This document shows, in pieces, positions 36,213 to 47,559 of a stretch of 64,000 nucleotides of DNA. The translations under genes were made by a program, and so were the position numbers. The number at the start of each line of letters is the position of its first letter. Positions within the stretch are counted from its first letter, which is position 1. The notes under the pieces are model-generated. The model was not told where the DNA came from and made no database searches. It was given only the letters and a program-made list of their open reading frames with translations. Source of the DNA: Micropterix aruncella (Eukaryota > Arthropoda > Insecta > Lepidoptera > Micropterigidae). Location of the stretch: assembly GCA_944548615.1 (NCBI GenBank), contig OX155951.1, positions 17,670,718 through 17,734,717 of the forward strand. Direction: 5' to 3'.

Positions 36213-37255
36213 GAGGAGTTTCCTTATCGGGAGCCAACCCAGGGTATATCAGCCATGTCATAGTGAAACTTGCAAGGGGCTATAATAATTGAATGCGTAT
36301 ACAAAATGTTGAGTCTCTGCTGTTGACCGTGAAGGAGTCGTCTCATCGGGGGCCAACCCAGGTTACATCAGCCATGTCATAGTGAAACTTAGAAGGGGCT
36401 ATGATAATTGAATGCGTATACAAAATTTTGAGTCGCTGCTGTTGACCGTTGAGGACTTCCCTCATCGGGAGCCAACCCAGTGTTCATCAGCTACGTCATA
36501 GTGAAACTTAGAAGGGGCTATCATAATTGAATGCGTATACAAAATTTTGGGTCTTTGCTGTTGACCGTTGAGGAGTTCCCTCATCGGGAGCCAACCTAGG
36601 GTACATCATCCATGTCATAGTGAAACTTAGAAGGGGCTATCATAATTGAATGCGTATAGAAAATTTTGAGTATTTGCTGTTGACCGTTGAGAAGTTCCCT
36701 CATCGGCAGACAACCCAGGGTACATCAGCCATGTTATGGTGGAACTTGGAAGGGGCTATCATAATTGAATGCACATACAAAATTTTGAGTATCTGCTGTT
36801 GACCGTTGAGGAGTTCCCTCGTTGGAAGCCAACCCAGGTTACATCAGTCATGTAATGTTGAAACTTGGAAGTGCTATCATAATTGAATTCGTACACAAAA
36901 TTATGGGTCTCTGCTGTGAACCGTTGAGGGGTCTTCTCATCGGAAGCCAACCCAGGGTACATCAGCCATGTCATAGTGAAACTTAGAAGGGGCTATCATA
37001 ATTGAATGCGTATACAAAACTTTGGGTTTCAGCTGTTGACCGTTGAGGAGTTCCCTCATCGGGAGCCAACCCAGGGTACATCAGTCATGTCACGGTGGAA
37101 CTTAAAGGGGCTATCACAATCGAATGCGTATACAAAATTTTGGGTCTTTGCTGTTGACCGTTGAGGAGTTTCCTCATCGGGAGCCAACCCAGTGTTCATC
37201 AGTCATGTCATGGTGGAACATGGAAGGGGCTATCATAATTGAATTCGTATACAAT
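36205..37255 (+). repeat. 119-bp minisatellite, nine units
   Basis: Direct repeats of about 119 bp are recognised by gttgaccgttgaggag at about 36322, 36440, 36560, 36680, 36797, 36915, 37035 and 37155, with a partial first unit. Each unit also has gggagccaacccagg, atcagccatgtcat, gaaacttagaaggggctat and tgaatgcgtatacaaaatt. The array leads directly into the HINE 3' block at 37260-37529, so it is an internal component of an element whose 5' end is not recognisable. Confidence 0.93.
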
Positions 37256-37985
37256 CTTTTGAACTCTTGCCATGACCAAATGATGCCTGCGTGCCGAATT
37301 TCAGCAAAACCTGATGAAGCATTGGACGCTATCGTGGAGGAATACACACACACACACAGACCGACACAAAAACACAGAAGTTGGCTTAGTGATCTTGGGG
37401 GTGGATGGGGGAGAGAGATATGCGGAGGGGGGAGGTTAAAAATGTGTGTATCCGTCTTCTACTCGAAATATATATTTAATCCGTTCACAATACTTTACCT
37501 CCTCGTCCGTTGGTGGGCCGGTAAGGTAAAATCAGTCGCAAAATTCAAATAATAATAAAGCTGTCTAAATCAAGTCTTGATTTTCCGACTTATACGGTTC
37601 AAATAATATAAGAGCTAAGAAATTTGTCATTCGTATATAATAATTTCCTTATGTACTCCGTCAATTGATCCAGATCAACCAAGTGCTAAACATATAAAGC
37701 AATAATTCTGACTGACACAAATTTAAATGGTCACTGTTTTGACTTAGGTATATATAGTTTTCTCATCCTACGTTCAATGGTTGATCCGGATCAACAATAT
37801 GCTTAGCATTGTTTCCAATTTTTGGATATACGAGTATATCGGCATTCGGAAGCGAGAGTCCGTTCCGTCAGCGTTTTGCTGGTCGGACGTCAGTCGTAGA
37901 AATTTATTACCTCACCGTAGAAAGGATAATTATAATAATTAAATAAATAAATAAAAATAAATAGTGTTTAATTGGTGATATTATA
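37240..37985 (+). repeat. Fold-back 2, left arm
   Basis: It contains a HINE 3' block (37260-37529: gatgaagcattggacgctat, (CA)n, cgttcacaatactttacc, tggtgggccggtaaggtaa), then a TTGATC-rich family B segment (37560-37870). The whole is repeated in inverted orientation at 39885-40610. Divergence between the arms is clearly larger than in the giant palindrome, with several indels. Confidence 0.8.
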
Positions 37986-38590
37986 ATAATATAATCCCGT
38001 TAATATTAGCATTTGGGTCATGAATTTTTCAAAAATAAAAAGAACGTTAACCAGGAAAATTCAATTGCTCAAGAATACACGGTTTTGCTATATGAGGAAA
38101 AAGGGAATAGATGTAAAATATTTTGAAGATATTCATAATTAATCATATAAAGTATGAAATATTTTGAATGAGATGAAAAAAATGCTTGGATTTAATAACG
38201 ATATTAGAGCAGTTCCTACAACCAGTATACCGTCCCGACCAAGACCAGCTTTGTTCGGGTGCAACAAAATAATTTACACACAACTAATCTATGTATATAT
38301 ATAAATAAAAATGAAATGTTGTTCGTTGATAACCGCATATTAGGTAGAACAACTGATCCGATTTCACTTTTTTTTTTCAAAATGTTTGTAATACTCCAAA
38401 TAACGTCGTAACGGCAAGGATAATTGAAAAATTTGCCTGGAAAATAGGAAAATTCAGGAAAACTGAAAGTGCTTTTTTCTACTCACGATTCGAACGATGG
38501 ATATCCGTAATTCTTTTTTTGAATAGAAACGGCATATTAGGTTTTTTATTTTTTTGTTTTGATCAATATGCTCTCGGGATCTAAATATTC
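37985..38590. other. Segment present only in the left arm of fold-back 2
   Basis: The right arm lacks an equivalent of this about 600-bp segment. It contains aataaaaatgaaatgttgtt and aacaactgatccgatttcac, which look like the 3' part of an insect non-LTR element, so it may be an insertion. Boundaries are approximate. Confidence 0.45.
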
Positions 38591-38607
38591 AAATGAATAT
38601 ATTCAAT

Positions 38608-38820
38608 GTGGTGGGGGGGGGATTATATGCGGAAGGGGATGGGGATTTTTGTGAGAGTGGAATGGGGATGGGGGTTGGGGGTAGAGTTTGGTCGGGGTCT
38701 TGGAGGGGGGGGGAGATCTTTAGAGAGAGTGGAGTTTGAAATGCGGGTGGAGTTAGGGGAGGTGATCGTTGGGGCGGGCGGGGGGTTGTAATTTTTTCGC
38801 AAGGGGGGGAGGGGTTTGCC
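38608..38820 (+). repeat. G-rich, quadruplex-prone tract
   Basis: Strongly strand-asymmetric sequence with many runs of three to nine G separated by short spacers (gggatggggg, ttgggggtagag, ggaggggggggg). Its C-rich counterpart lies at 39813-39871 in the facing arm. Confidence 0.85.
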
Positions 38821-38839
38821 TGATTGCCGGGAGAGTCAA

Positions 38840-39450
38840 TAAAATTTTGGGTCTCTGCTGTTGACTGTTGAGGAGTTCCTTCATCGGGAGCCAACCCAGG
38901 GTACATCAGCCGTGTCATCGTGGAACATGGAAGCGGTATCATAAATGAATGCGTATACAAAACTTTGGGTCTATGCTGTTGACTGTTGACGAGTACCCTC
39001 ATCGGGAGCTAACCCACGGTACATCAGCCATGTCATCATGGAACATGGAAAGAGCTATCATATTGAATGCGTATACAACATTTTGGGTCTCTGCTGTTGA
39101 CCGTTGAGGAGGTCCCTCATCGGAAGCCAACCCATGGTTCATCAGCCATGTCATGGGGGAACATGGAAGGCGCTATCATAATTGAATGCGTATACAAAAC
39201 TTTGGGTCTCTGCTGTTGACCATAGAGGAGTTCCCTCATTGGGAGCCAACCCAGGGTTCATCAGCCATGTTATTGTGGAACATGGAGGGGGCTATCATAA
39301 TTGAATGCGTATACAAAATTTTGGGTCTCTGCTGTAGACCGTTAAGGAATTCCCTTATCGGGAGCCAACCCAGAGTTCATCAGTCATGTCATGGTGGAAC
39401 ATGGAAGCGGCTATCATAATTGAATGCGTATACAAAATGTTGGGTATCTG
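38840..39450 (+). repeat. 119-bp minisatellite, five units plus a broken one
   Basis: Same unit and orientation as 36205-37255; marker words occur at about 38860, 38975, 39095, 39217 and 39335. The array ends with a broken unit next to gattgcctggaaagtcaatc and then the 5' end of a minus-strand HINE. Confidence 0.92.
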
Positions 39451-39479
39451 CTGATTGCCTGGAAAGTCAATCAGCAACA

Positions 39480-39800
39480 AATGAGGGGTTGCCTGACTGC
39501 CGGGAAAGTCTTTGAGTGACGACCGATTTTACTTTCCAGTATGGAAAGTATTGTGGACGCACTTCTGTGTGTCTGTCTGTGTGTGTTTGTCCGTATGTCT
39601 GTGTGTCTGTCCGTATTCTCCAACGATAGTGCCGACACGCTTCATCCGATTGAGCTGAAATTTGGCATCAGCAGGCATCATTTGGTCAGGACATAACCTG
39701 AAAAGATTGTGGTTGAAATCCGACCACCCTGGGTTGGCTTCCGACAAGGGAACTCAACGGTCAACAGCAGAGACCCAAAATTTTATTATCTTTCCCGGCA
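39480..39800 (-). mobile_element. Two HINE ends joined head to tail (minus orientation)
   Basis: Positions 39490-39535 are a HINE 5' end (in reverse complement aatcggtcgtcactcaaaga, subterminal actttcccggc). Directly next to it, 39536 onward is a HINE 3' end with the hairpin actttcc/ggaaagt, followed by a (TGTC)n microsatellite and the family block (gattgagctgaaatttggca). One partial minisatellite unit reaches 39785. Confidence 0.65.
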
Positions 39801-39884
39801 TCAGGCAACCTTTCCCCACCCCCCCCCCCCCCTCCGCAAAAAAAAATACAACATCCCCCCCCCCCCCCCCCAATTATTCAACCA

Positions 39885-40610
39885 CCAATGAATCACCAAT
39901 TCAAACAACAATGAATCGCCTTATTCATTTTTTATTTATTTATTCAATAAAATTATCCTTTCCGACCAGCAAAACGCTGACACGCCAACGTAACGGGCTC
40001 TCGCTTCCAAATGCCGATATATTCGTATATCCAAAAATTGGATACAATGCCCAGCATATTGTTGATCCGGATCAACCATTGTACGTAGGATGCGAAAACT
40101 ATATATACCTAAGTCATAACGGAGAGACCATTTAAATGTATGTCGGTCTGAATTATTGCTTTATATGCTAAGCACTTAGTTGATCTGGATCAATTATTGA
40201 ATGAAGTCTATAAGGAAATATATATATACAAATGAAAAATTTCTTAGCACTTGCAGTTGATCCGTATAAGTTTGAAAATAAAGACTTCTTTTAATCGGCT
40301 TTATTGTTATTGTTAATATTATTTATCTTCTCGTTCTGTATAATTTGAATTTTACGACTGACTCTATTTTAACGGCCCACAAACCGACGAGGAGGTAAAT
40401 TATTGTGAACGGGTTTTAAGCCTTCCCTCCCCTTCCCAGCCCGCCCCCCGACTAACAATTTTTCTGTGTTTGTGTTTGTGCGTGTGGGTAGGTATATACC
40501 TCCACTATAGCGTCCAACGCTTCATCCAGGTGTACTGAAATTGGACATGCATGAATCAATTGGTCATGGCAAGAGTTCAAATGATTGTAGTTAAAATCGG
40601 CCATACTTTA
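39885..40610 (-). repeat. Fold-back 2, right arm
   Basis: Reverse-complement partner of 37240-37985: tccttt(ccgaccagcaaaacgct), the TTGATC palindromes at about 40062 and 40179, and the HINE 3' block at 40385-40600. Confidence 0.8.
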
Positions 40611-41436
40611 ATCTTGAAATACTGGACCTAGATATTTGAAATTAGGTATAAAGTTGCGTTGTTGGGCCGAAATCACATTGTGAAATTGTGGTTAGAATAT
40701 CTTATACAGGTTGAGTTTTAATTAACCGGAATCCTTGAAGAAGGTTAAGTACGAGCGAGTAAGCAACATTTGATAAAAAAATATGGTTAAATTACAAATT
40801 TTTATTTAAAGATAAAGTTTGGTTAAAGTTCAATTAAACTCAAATTTTATTAATTAAATTTTTTGAAAAATAGTATAAAACCTATTGAGCACCATGCGCC
40901 ATCTAGCAGTAAGTAAAGTATCGCTAATATTGTTCACTAGCGACACTTTACCTACTGATCGATGGCGCAGCGTTAATTTTTTACTTTACAATTAAGTCAT
41001 TCAATTTTAAAAATTAAAAAAAAACCCTTTATTTTTTTGTTTTTCCTTTTATTTTTTAAAGTTGCTAATTTTCTCGTACTGATTCAACCCCTCAAATGGC
41101 GCCTGGTAATTTAAACTCACCTGTATACAAGCGACACAAATAATATTTACAATCTACCATACATTAAATTAAGAGTAAGGCCATTTAAAGCGGCGTCGCT
41201 TGTGATGTGTGAATCGTTAAAAAATTGTGATTTATGACTCACGGCGACCCGCGTTGGTAATTTTAGTTTTTAAATTAAATGAGATGCCGCGCCTTTAAAT
41301 TCAAATTTTCATTGCGTTGCGTCGCTTATAAACAGAAATTTTCGCTAACTGCTCATCGACTTTATTTATGAAACGACTATTCAGAAGAAATAAGTCCCTG
41401 ACTACTTGCCGGGAAACTCTTGCACTATCACATCCG
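40385..41436 (-). mobile_element. HINE-like element interrupted by a palindromic MITE
   Basis: The 3' end lies at about 40385 (aaaccgacgaggaggtaaat). The family block is at 40490-40700 (gttgggccgaaatcacattg), the MITE at 40703-41127, and the 5' end at 41393-41436, where the reverse complement reads ctcggatgtgatagtgcaag with subterminal gtttcccggc. It is immediately followed at 41437 by the 3' end of the next HINE. Confidence 0.6.
40703..41127. mobile_element. Palindromic MITE, copy 1
   Basis: Near-symmetric element about 425 bp long. The left end tatacaggttgagttttaat mirrors the right end (aatttaaactcacctgtata). Subterminal gtacgagcgagtaagcaac faces agttgctaattttctcgtac, and the centre has catctagcagtaagtaaagt facing its inverse beside gatggcgcag. 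TA dinucleotides at the ends suggest a Tc1/mariner-type target. Other copies lie at 55069 and 60300, with a solo end at 18851. Confidence 0.8.
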
Positions 41437-41540
41437 AGTTTTTACTTTTCCGGCTCACTAACCAACCAGAAGGGAAAGTATTGTGAAAAAATTTTTTTTC
41501 GACATGAAAACGGAAATATCTGGAAAGTAAGCACTGGAAA

Positions 41541-42545
41541 GTGATGTTGTATGACTGGACGCCAGAGATGCTGAAATTTTATTTAAATGCCTTTCAGCAT
41601 TTAAATAAAATTTCAGCATCTCTGGACCCCAGTAACCTCGCTCATTGGAGCTATGCCGAGGATAGTTCATGTCCCCTTTGTAGCAACACCCCTTGCACAG
41701 CTAGACATATTCTAGCTGGCTGCAAGGTGGCCTTGGATTAAGGACGGTACACTTACCGCCGCGACAAAGTCCTTGCTGTTATTCGCGAGGTATAGCCTCT
41801 CAGTGGCTCGTGCCAACAAGGGTTCCACAGTATCCTCCAAACCCCCAATACAGTTTGTGCGGGTTGGCTCTAAAGGCAAAAAAAAAACCCACTGCTAAAC
41901 CTTTCTCAATAATCGAGAAAGCTTCAGATTGGATTATGGAGGTCGATTCGGTCTCTAAGCAGTATACATTCCCTGAAAGTCTCGGATGCACAGCCCTGCG
42001 TCCAGATATAACTCTTTACTCTCTATCTCGGAAGATGGTCCTTATCGTAGAATTAACTGTTCCATGGGAATCAAATATCCCAAAAGACCACGAGTACAAA
42101 TTAAATAAATACCATGACCTCGCAAATGCCGTCACCCGGAACGGCTTCACTGTTCACCCTCACGCGGTGGAAGTAGGCGCTCGTGGCCTGCCAGCTAAAT
42201 CTTTGTTTCACCTTTTTAAAGATCTTGGTCTCTCCAGGAAAATAATCAACTCCTTTCTAGAAAAAATATCTAAAACCGCGATCTCTGCATCTCAAATTCT
42301 ATGGCTTTAAAGGGGGAGTGAATGGATGTTAAGGTGTAAACTCACATGTGGCAAGACAGCTGTCCTAAACCTACCACCGCCGGTCGTTAGTCCGGAATCT
42401 ACCCTTCACCTCCCAGAAGTGTAAAAATTATATATGATGGGCCCGATTTTTAGTCGGTGAATTCCATGGCAGCTCCGTTTGTATTTTATTTTTATTTATT
42501 GGAGCCCCCCGAGACGATTATGGCAATTTCCAGATAAATAAAGGT
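41541..42545 (+). pseudogene. RLE-type LINE (R2/R4/NeSL group), C-terminal domains
   Basis: Frame 1 (41541-41741) encodes a zinc knuckle CPLCSNTPCTARHILAGC, that is C-X2-C-X8-H-X4-C, preceded by an RT thumb-like stretch. After a stop and frameshift (GRYTYRRDKVLAVIREV in another frame) the open frame 41810-42310 carries RPDITLYS...VELTVPWE. There the Asp of RPD (residue 66) and the Glu (residue 81) are 14 residues apart, matching the RPD-X12-14-D/E signature of the restriction-like endonuclease. This is followed by a conserved K-rich KYHDLANAV region and VEVGARGLPAKSLF. Such enzymes nick target DNA for target-primed reverse transcription. The upstream RT core is absent (5' truncated), and a 29-bp hairpin interrupts the start. 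The 3' UTR ends near 42545. Confidence 0.85.
41562..41625. repeat. 29-bp perfect hairpin inside LINE coding sequence
   Basis: Positions 41562-41590 and 41597-41625 are exact reverse complements with a 6-nt loop (ctttca). The hairpin lies in the zinc-knuckle frame, so one arm is an inverted duplicate of coding sequence. Confidence 0.95.
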
Positions 42546-43054
42546 GTCTCTGTATCTCTGTCTAGCTGTATCTATTCCTCCACGATAGCGACCAATCGCT
42601 TGATCCGATTTAGTTGAAATTTGATATGCAGGTATCATTTGGTCATGGCATGAGTTAAAAGGTCGTGGTTAAAATCGGTTTATCAGGGGGCAAAAAGTCA
42701 TTTATATTCCTTGAAATATTGGACTTAGTGATTTTAAATTTGGTTCACTGATGGCCTTGTTCGGCGGAAAGATCATTGTAAATTTTGATTTGAATATTTC
42801 ATGTACAATCTGCACTAATAATATTTAAATTCAGACATATATTTTAACCAAATGATAACGCCGAGCCTCACGAAGCTAGCCAAGAAACGAACCGCGCCAC
42901 CTGCGCCCCTGAGGATGTGTAACGGAACACTACCGGGATCGTCCGCCGGCCGAGAGAAAGGCGCTCATCGAATTTATTTATAAAATTAATATCCGATGAA
43001 ATCAGTCCTTGGCTACTTGTCGCGAAAGACTTGGCGTGTGACACAACCGATTTT

Positions 43055-43639
43055 ATAACTCCTCCTACTGAACTGATCTCGTGAAATGCGTATTCAGTCT
43101 CTATGATTATTACAACATTTTCATAATTTCAATCGGTTGGGCCTCAAATCTTAATGCTGCAGCGAGATTACCACACTGAACCGCGAAAGGAAGAAGGATT
43201 TGTTAAGTTTTGAATTTGTATTGTGGTTTTTCAAGCAAAGACTTTGTATTTGAATTCTGGGTTCCTCAGTACTGATGCTGCAGTGGTATGGCCTGAGTAT
43301 GATATGGTCTAATATGATTTCTAATATGATTGCTCAATGCGCCCCACAGCTGCTCGTGGTATGGCGATTATCTTTTAGTGGATTAAATCCCCACTAAGAC
43401 ACACTTCGCAAGTGGCTTTTTAAATTGGCTCGATCGTCGACTCTGGACTAAAGATGGGATGTATGGTGTAGTTCACTGTTGCGTTGCTTTAGTAAATTCC
43501 TAGATGTATGCATTAATTCTAATTAAAATAACTTTTTCTTACCCAGGAAGTAGGGACATACTTATTTAAGGTCAACACAATGTTGACTTGTAATTGACCT
43601 TGTCCTGTTTTAAAGCAATAAGAGCAATACCTAACTTAA

Positions 43640-43640
<1 letters not shown>
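43055..43640. other. Unannotated stretch
   Basis: No feature was recognised; short T-rich runs only. Confidence 0.4.
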
Positions 43641-44252
<612 letters not shown>

Positions 44253-44452
44253 NNNNNNNNNNNNNNNNNNNNNNNNNNNNNNNNNNNNNNNNNNNNNNNN
44301 NNNNNNNNNNNNNNNNNNNNNNNNNNNNNNNNNNNNNNNNNNNNNNNNNNNNNNNNNNNNNNNNNNNNNNNNNNNNNNNNNNNNNNNNNNNNNNNNNNNN
44401 NNNNNNNNNNNNNNNNNNNNNNNNNNNNNNNNNNNNNNNNNNNNNNNNNNNN
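44253..44452. other. Assembly gap (200 N)
   Basis: Exactly 200 N, a conventional round number, so the real gap size is probably unknown. Sequence across it should not be treated as continuous. Confidence 0.99.
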
Positions 44453-44588
44453 AAAGACGAGAATGAATGCTGGAAAATAATAGGCGATTAGTGTTTCTTA
44501 AATATTAATGATCCCTATAAAATGTATATCAATATTTCGGCTCAGCCGTCGTCAAGATATATGACATTCAGCATTCATTCTCGTCTTT
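44453..44588. repeat. 20-bp perfect inverted repeat beside the gap
   Basis: aaagacgagaatgaatgctg (44453-44472) and its exact reverse complement (44569-44588) enclose 96 bp. The left copy touches the gap. Confidence 0.9.
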
Positions 44589-44784
44589 CGCATTGTTGTG
44601 TTGCCGCTGTGGGAGACAGTGGGAGGCCGGTTTGCTTAGCGGACACTGAAAGAAGAGAGGAAAAAGGCGTGGAGTCACTCCTGGTCGCCACAGACCAGAT
44701 AAGTGCCCTTTCATTATTTTATCATTTCATTTATTTAGTAATAAACATAATTTCAATTTGAAAAAATAATAATTTACACATTTA

Positions 44785-45172
<388 letters not shown>

Positions 45173-45259
45173 ATAGAATTTAAATTTCGAATGTCAATTT
45201 CTTATATATTTTTTCTACTTACTTGACAGTTATCGTTATATTTTAGATAATTCACGCTG

Positions 45260-45412
45260 TATCTTTATAAATTATAGCCTATGTGTTATTCTGATGTGTA
45301 AGCTATATAATTGTAAAGTTTCATCAAAATCCATTCAGTAGTTTTTGCGTGAAAGAGTAACAAACATCCATACATACATACAAACTTTCGCGTTTATAAT
45401 ATTAGTAGGATA
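45260..45412 (+). mobile_element. RTE-like 3' tail, copy 2 (5'-truncated)
   Basis: A near-identical direct repeat of 45015-45170, starting at atctttataaattatagcc and ending at tataatattagtagga. It lacks the ctagctgtg head. Confidence 0.8.
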
Positions 45413-45414
45413 TA

Positions 45415-46495
45415 TTCATTTTCTTCTTTTCCAAGTTGCTTCTTAAACATAGAGACCTGGCTGCCTTGGATTAAGTCCTGGGACATGGTTTGACAGCAGC
45501 AGTATCAGTACATGCTACATGTATCAGTACAGCAGCAGCAGTACATCCTAATGCTCAAATCGGCCTTGTTCAATGTTTTTTTATATTATAAATACATGTT
45601 TATTGATATGAATATTAGTGATCCATATGTTTTGTAAATACGTTATTAAATTCAATAAATTAAATTATCAGTAGACCTTCATAGGAGAATTGTTATATCA
45701 ATTAATACTAATCCTGCGTGCCTTCTTCATTTACAAGACACTTAATAACTCCGTCTCGATACTTCACATGTAGTAATTTCACAGTATTCACGTTTAGTAC
45801 TTCATTAGGAAAGTTACAAACTCATCAAATTGAGCATTGATGAACTTCAACGTAGGGATAAATTTATTACGACGTCGGCTCAGTGTTTATCCAAATTATC
45901 GGCCGTTAGGTATCTCCATCTATCTATGAATTGATGAAAAGTCAAAGTTTTGTAATTAAAGGCCGGCCTGGCAACATTATTTAGGGAAAACTTTCAGAAA
46001 GTATTTACCATTTTGGCGGATCTGCAAACCAGCCGCCCGCTCTTCGAAAAATTAATTAAAATTTTGCGAAAATATTTACAAAAGCGACGATTGAAAAAAC
46101 TTTTATTTTATCTCAAAATTAACTATGTAAGGGATACGTTATTACCACAGAGCGAAATGTTTCATCGAGTATAACAGGACCTGACCGGATATTGCGCAAC
46201 GCAGTGATGGACGACTTCCGCGTGTTTCGAGATGACTCAGCATTGTGAGGCGAGGAATTCGATTTATACGTTTCTCTTGTTGGTTTGAGTTTAAAGAAAG
46301 TTACACAGTTTTATATAGGGTTTTGATATTACTACCAGCATCAAAATGATGAAATTGAGGATAGCCGATTACACCGCTTCCTGCACTAAGTCCTAATTTT
46401 AAGAGCCATTGTGGCTTGCCCCCCCCCCCCCCCCTATGGTCACCAGTTCATTTTACAGATCCTGCAACTAGCTCACCTAGGAGGTCAGTCGCCTA
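45415..46495. other. Unannotated stretch
   Basis: A cagcag/cagtaca microsatellite-like patch is seen at 45494-45550 and a poly-C run at 46419-46434. Nothing coding was recognised. Confidence 0.4.
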
Positions 46496-46496
46496 C

Positions 46497-46655
46497 TGTA
46501 GCAGCTAATAATAGCTGTGGTTGAAGTTGCTGTAGCAGCTAATAATAGCTGTGGTTGAAGTTGCTGTAGCAGCTAATAATAGATGTGGTTGAAGTTGCTG
46601 TAGCAGGTAATAATAGCTGTGGTTGAAAATACTGTAGCAGCTAATAATAGCTGTG
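46497..46655 (+). repeat. 34-bp minisatellite, about 4.7 units
   Basis: Direct units gtagcagctaataatagctg followed by tggttgaagttgct. Each unit holds a small palindrome (cagctaataatagctg). Confidence 0.95.
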
Positions 46656-46744
46656 TCTCTTTTCATATAGCCAAAGTAGGGACATGTACATATTGCATCT
46701 CAGACGACTCATCTTTTACTGTGCAACCCTTGAACACGGGGTCG

Positions 46745-47492
46745 CCGAATATCCCCAGTGAGTGCATATATTGGTTCTTAATTGTTTCGTGCAGCTTGGG
46801 TGGTATTGGCCAAACTTCCCTCATCTGGCCGCCCAACTCACAGTTCAACTCCTATCTGGTAGCCTCCTCTACTAGTGGCTTACCCTTTCAGGGCCGCTGC
46901 GAGATTCTGCCACGGCTGTAATTCTGTAGTCGGAGATCATTGGGATCAGAACATCGCGGATTCGGGGGAAAACCTCGGGCGGAACCGATCGGTTGTTGCT
47001 CTATTTGCACTTGCGAAAAAAACGAAGAAAGCCCCAGCCGGCGAATAACCAGGAGATCTGGAGACTTATGTTTCATATGAGAACGGAGGGTAGTAGTTGA
47101 TCTGATGTCTTCAACCCTTGAATCTATCCGTCGGTCACCCGATCCCGAGTGACAATGGCAAGTAATGGGCGTCGCGGTCCGCAGAATATTCAGTCTGAAT
47201 TTGAAGCCTCTACCTACCTTACGTCAGGTAGAGGCCGCGCCAGCGCCCTCGAACTCGTGACCTTACCGACGGACGGAGAAATCTGGCCAAATCTAGTAGT
47301 AAGGGCGGGAGGTCGGAGAAACCGATTTTACTTCCCAGTGCCTCGCAGTAAGGCGTTAGTATCTTACGGGCGAGTGGGCAGAGCTAGACTGTGGACTGTG
47401 TTGTCCCTAAAGTCTCTATCCAATCACATCACGCCTGAAAGACCGATGCTAATCGTTCGTTATAACAGCCTGAGGTGTCGAGTTTTCCCGTT
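46745..47492 (-). repeat. Family A copy, minus orientation
   Basis: In reverse complement it has the 5' part (cctgaggtgtcgag at its edge), gcctctacct(acc)/aggtaggtagaggc hairpin-like blocks, gtagtaagggcggga, tcgcagtaaggcgtt and a 3' third with cttgggtggtattggcc. The frame at 47149-47520 is incidental. Confidence 0.75.
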
Positions 47493-47559
47493 GCAAATCA
47501 CAGTCCAAATCGCTTATTAGAAATTCGAGAAATTCGAACCGTACGTAGAAGTTCGAACC

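Larger units (their letters stand above)
41437..43050 (-). mobile_element. HINE-like element split by a LINE insertion
   Basis: The 3' end (41437-41540: acttttccggctcactaacc, gaagggaaagtattgtg) and the remainder (about 42550-43050: tattcctccacgatagcg, catttggtcatggcatgag, then in reverse complement the 5' end tcggttgtgtcacacgccaa with subterminal ctttcgcgac) are one element. The RLE-type LINE at 41541-42545 lies between them. Confidence 0.6.

Noticed and set aside
36205..37255. CRISPR-like array
   Set aside because: Units are contiguous about 119-bp repeats without unique spacers, in a eukaryotic repeat context; this is a minisatellite.
37124..37552. 142-codon frame as a gene
   Set aside because: It starts in the 119-bp minisatellite and crosses a (CA)n run and the HINE 3' end. 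The peptide simply reflects these repeats.
41810..42310. Stand-alone host nuclease gene
   Set aside because: The RPD...E nuclease frame follows a zinc knuckle in an upstream frame in the order used by RLE-type LINEs, and it is broken from it by a stop, so it is a retroelement remnant.
46497..46655. CRISPR-like or coding repeat
   Set aside because: A simple head-to-tail 34-bp minisatellite with no spacers.
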